DNA from: Zymoseptoria tritici IPO323
Taxonomy: Eukaryota > Ascomycota > Dothideomycetes > Mycosphaerellales > Mycosphaerellaceae
Length of the DNA: 64,000 bases
Direction: 5' to 3'
NCBI RefSeq assembly: GCF_000219625.1
Contig: NC_018208.1
Span: 1,488,001 to 1,552,000, forward strand
Shown: piece after piece, positions 61,958 through 64,000 of the stretch
How the letters are laid out: each line of letters opens with the position of its first letter
Numbering within the stretch: position 1 is the stretch's first letter
Program-made: the position numbers and the translations under genes
Notes under the pieces: generated by a model
Told to the model about the DNA's origin: nothing
What the model saw: the letters and a program-made list of their open reading frames with translations, nothing else
Database searches by the model: none

Positions 61958-64000
61958 TCATGAACTCCCATTCGCCCCCGGCGGAGGCTGCGGCTGCAAA
62001 TTCGGCTGCGGCGTCCCACTCGCCGGCCTCGGCGCAACAGCCCTCTGCGCTGTCCCTGCTTGGAACCCATTCACCGGCGTTTGCGGTTGTGAAGGGTAAT
62101 TCACTGGCGTCGCGCGACCGGAGCCGGGGTTTTGAGGAGCTTGCTGTTGTTGAGGGACGTACGTAGGTCTTGGCGGCTGTTGAGCTGGCTGCGGTGCCGG
62201 AGAGGCGTACCCGCCTGGTTTGATTGGCGAGACGGTGCGTGCGTAGCTCTGCTGTTGGGGAGTGCTTGTTTGGTAGTTTACGGCTGCGAGCGCGGCGTTC
62301 GGCGGGCGTTGTTGATACTGCTGCTGAGGTGTCTGTTGGGTCGCGTACGCCGGACGCTGGGCTTGAGCGCCTTGCTGGAATTGTTGCAGTGCGCCGTAGG
62401 TGCCGGGAGTTTGCTGCGCGGCACGTTGTTGGTAGTATTGTTGCCCGTTGGACTGGTTGTAGCTTGGTGCCGGAGCACCCGTACGGGCGTACTGCTGTGT
62501 TGAAGGAGCGTATGCTGGCCGTTGTGCAGTACCGGAGGGTGTACCGTAGGACTGGTTGCTGGTCGATCGGGAGAACTGAGGTGCAGGTGCAGGCGTTCTG
62601 GTGGTGGCGTATTGCTGTCCGTAGCGAGTATTGGCGGCCTGACCTATGGCCGGTGTCCGCGACGATGTGGTGCTGTAATGCTGGCCAGCAGAGGAATTGG
62701 GTCGTGCAAGGTTTGCAATGCTGGATGCGGTCGCAAGCGCGGAGAGTTTTGCTTGGCGAGCGACTGAATCTTCAGCGAGAGTACCCTTCGTGTCTTTCGT
62801 CTGGAATGTGATGAGCTTGCTGACGCCGAGGTCTGACAGTCGATCACCATCAAGCTTAGCGACGGCGTACGGTGGCAGCTGTAAGATCAGATATGCCAGC
62901 TCATGCCGTAGAGTGTTGTATGTAGAGATCTCTTCCTCGGATGGCTCGTCTGGCTTGCCGATCTTCGATGCTGAAATAGGAGCGGGACTGATCGGAGGAC
63001 GAGAGGTTGCGCCGGAGGTGGGCAAGGATGCGTTGCGTATGCGTTGGTGTGAGGCCAAAGTCTCCAGCAGCTCGGAGATTTGGCGCAACACTTGGTCGAC
63101 TTCGGTCTTGGACCTGACCTGCTGCGGTAACGGCGATGCCTCCTCGAGATCATCGAGGCTCTCCATGACTTTGCTCATCTCTGCCTCTTCCAGTAGCGGC
63201 GTCTCCTCTGTTTTCTCCTCTCGTCGTGGTGGATCGTCGAGCAACGCTGGATCGAGGGCAAATGTCTCGTTGAACCTCTTCTCGCCGACCTTTGCCCACC
63301 ACACATCGTCTTTCACCCGCGTTGGCACGATTGCGCCGTTATTGTCATATGACGGAGCAAAACTTGAGTACGCTCTGCGGAACAGGGCAGCCTCCTCTTT
63401 CGCGAGTGCGTCGTCGAGTGCAGCATCAGGCGAGAACTTTTGTAGGCTCCCACCACCACTCAAAGCTCGATCCCTCTGCTTGCGCTTCTCTCGTGTTGGA
63501 TCCGCTGATGCATCCAGTCCTCCATATCCCAACCAAGCACCTGTAGTCTGAACTTGTACTGTGTATCCGCCTTTCCTGCTGTTCCTCTGTACTGGGTCTT
63601 TGAATTCCCAGTTGATGGAGTTGTCGCGAGTCGTCGATCTTTTGTGGGCTTTTGGAGGGAGAAGCGCAGCAAGATTGTGAGGTGGTGCAAAGGCGTCTCC
63701 GAACGTCGGACCTTTCTTCCCATGGTCTGCTGGCGTCGCCATAATCTTGGTAGCTGTGACCCCAATAGGTAGACTCATCTCTTCCACTGGCAGCTCAAGC
63801 TTGATGGGAGAATCTTTGCGATCAGGCTGGGCAGTCTGGATGGAGGAGAACAGCTGTTTTGGAGTCGGCGCGTTCCCAAACAATGTAAGCACCGTGCCAG
63901 TCTTGCGATCAACCGCGCCATTGAGGACCGATGTACCATTCTCCTCCTTCTTTACGACCTGCTCGTCCCTGTGCAAGTAGCCCATTTCCCGATCCAAGAT
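61958..64000 (-). CDS. Large Q/P-rich conserved protein, 5' end off the window
   Basis: Open from the right edge to a TGA ending at 61958; about 680 residues, no start codon in view. The N-terminal part has a VLTLFGNAPTPKQLFSS segment and a PTFGDAFAPPHNLAALLPP segment, then INWEF and GAWLGYGG. The middle is charged and helical (EEAALFRRAYSSFAPSYDNN, VWWAKVGEKRFNETF, and a helix YNTLRHELAYLILQLPPYAVAKL). The C-terminal 250 residues are Gln/Pro/Tyr/Ser-rich and prion-like. The ordered motifs look conserved in filamentous ascomycetes and suggest a nuclear, chromatin-type protein, but I do not recognise the family. Confidence 0.7.
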   Translation of the reverse strand: MLDREMGYLHRDEQVVKKEENGTSVLNGAVDRKTGTVLTLFGNAPTPKQLFSSIQTAQPDRKDSPIKLELPVEEMSLPIGVTATKIMATPADHGKKGPTFGDAFAPPHNLAALLPPKAHKRSTTRDNSINWEFKDPVQRNSRKGGYTVQVQTTGAWLGYGGLDASADPTREKRKQRDRALSGGGSLQKFSPDAALDDALAKEEAALFRRAYSSFAPSYDNNGAIVPTRVKDDVWWAKVGEKRFNETFALDPALLDDPPRREEKTEETPLLEEAEMSKVMESLDDLEEASPLPQQVRSKTEVDQVLRQISELLETLASHQRIRNASLPTSGATSRPPISPAPISASKIGKPDEPSEEEISTYNTLRHELAYLILQLPPYAVAKLDGDRLSDLGVSKLITFQTKDTKGTLAEDSVARQAKLSALATASSIANLARPNSSAGQHYSTTSSRTPAIGQAANTRYGQQYATTRTPAPAPQFSRSTSNQSYGTPSGTAQRPAYAPSTQQYARTGAPAPSYNQSNGQQYYQQRAAQQTPGTYGALQQFQQGAQAQRPAYATQQTPQQQYQQRPPNAALAAVNYQTSTPQQQSYARTVSPIKPGGYASPAPQPAQQPPRPTYVPQQQQAPQNPGSGRATPVNYPSQPQTPVNGFQAGTAQRAVAPRPASGTPQPNLQPQPPPGANGSS

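Noticed and set aside
62697..63551. 284-codon + strand ORF opposite the Q/P-rich gene
   Set aside because: Ser-rich mirror of the real reading frame, no features.

Overview
The window is nuclear DNA of a filamentous ascomycete, probably a Dothideomycete (inferred from protein content and gene style, not from a database search). Most introns are about 50-70 nt with GT..AG ends. The conserved genes are typical of Pezizomycotina (TAF5, CWH43, CRH-type GH16, VPS51, RMI1, UTP6, eIF3e, mitoribosomal bL31m and mL49), and two HET-domain genes are present. No bacterial-type operon was seen.

Layout. 0-6.1 kb: 3' end of an unknown gene, bL31m, and a large mitochondrial-type flavin-reductase-domain protein. 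6.9-9.3 kb: two copies (A, B) of a small secreted cysteine-rich protein family. 9.6-16.9 kb: TAF5, CWH43 and a small basic protein. 18-31.5 kb: an accessory block that mixes copies of a small membrane-protein family (P1-P7) with more secreted-protein copies (C, D, E and a relic), interspersed repeats and one housekeeping gene (UTP6). 32.6-36.8 kb: CRH-like wall transglycosylase, VPS51, RMI1. 37.3-37.7 kb: two tRNA-like RNA-polymerase-III units. 38-47.5 kb: a HET-NACHT-ankyrin (fungal NLR-like) gene with a lost start codon and a frame break, repeats, a truncated secreted-protein copy F, a second HET gene and a histidine phosphatase. 47.5-50.8 kb: gene-poor. 50.8-59.5 kb: MCT-type MFS transporter, a decayed DHA1-type MFS gene, chromate transporter, eIF3e, mL49. 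60.0-61.5 kb: five more tRNA-like units in one array. 62-64 kb: 3' part of a large Q/P-rich protein that runs off the edge.

Most unusual signal. Seven tRNA-like units (37.3-37.7 and 60.0-61.5 kb) share a fixed 5' half with an A box, a fixed 3' half with a B box, an upstream TATA-like element at about -33 to -43, and in the six complete units a downstream T-run. Between the halves is an insert that varies in length and sequence. The stem that closes the insert shows compensatory base changes. They look like individually transcribed Pol III RNAs carrying hypervariable payloads rather than ordinary decoding tRNAs.

The second theme is local gene birth and decay. The secreted-protein family keeps one intron position in all five full copies, has a copy-specific extra intron in A, and copies D and E share a promoter block with an inverted ACGTAC/GTACGT element. 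The membrane-protein family shows tandem, inverted and truncated copies, with a minisatellite directly upstream of P4.
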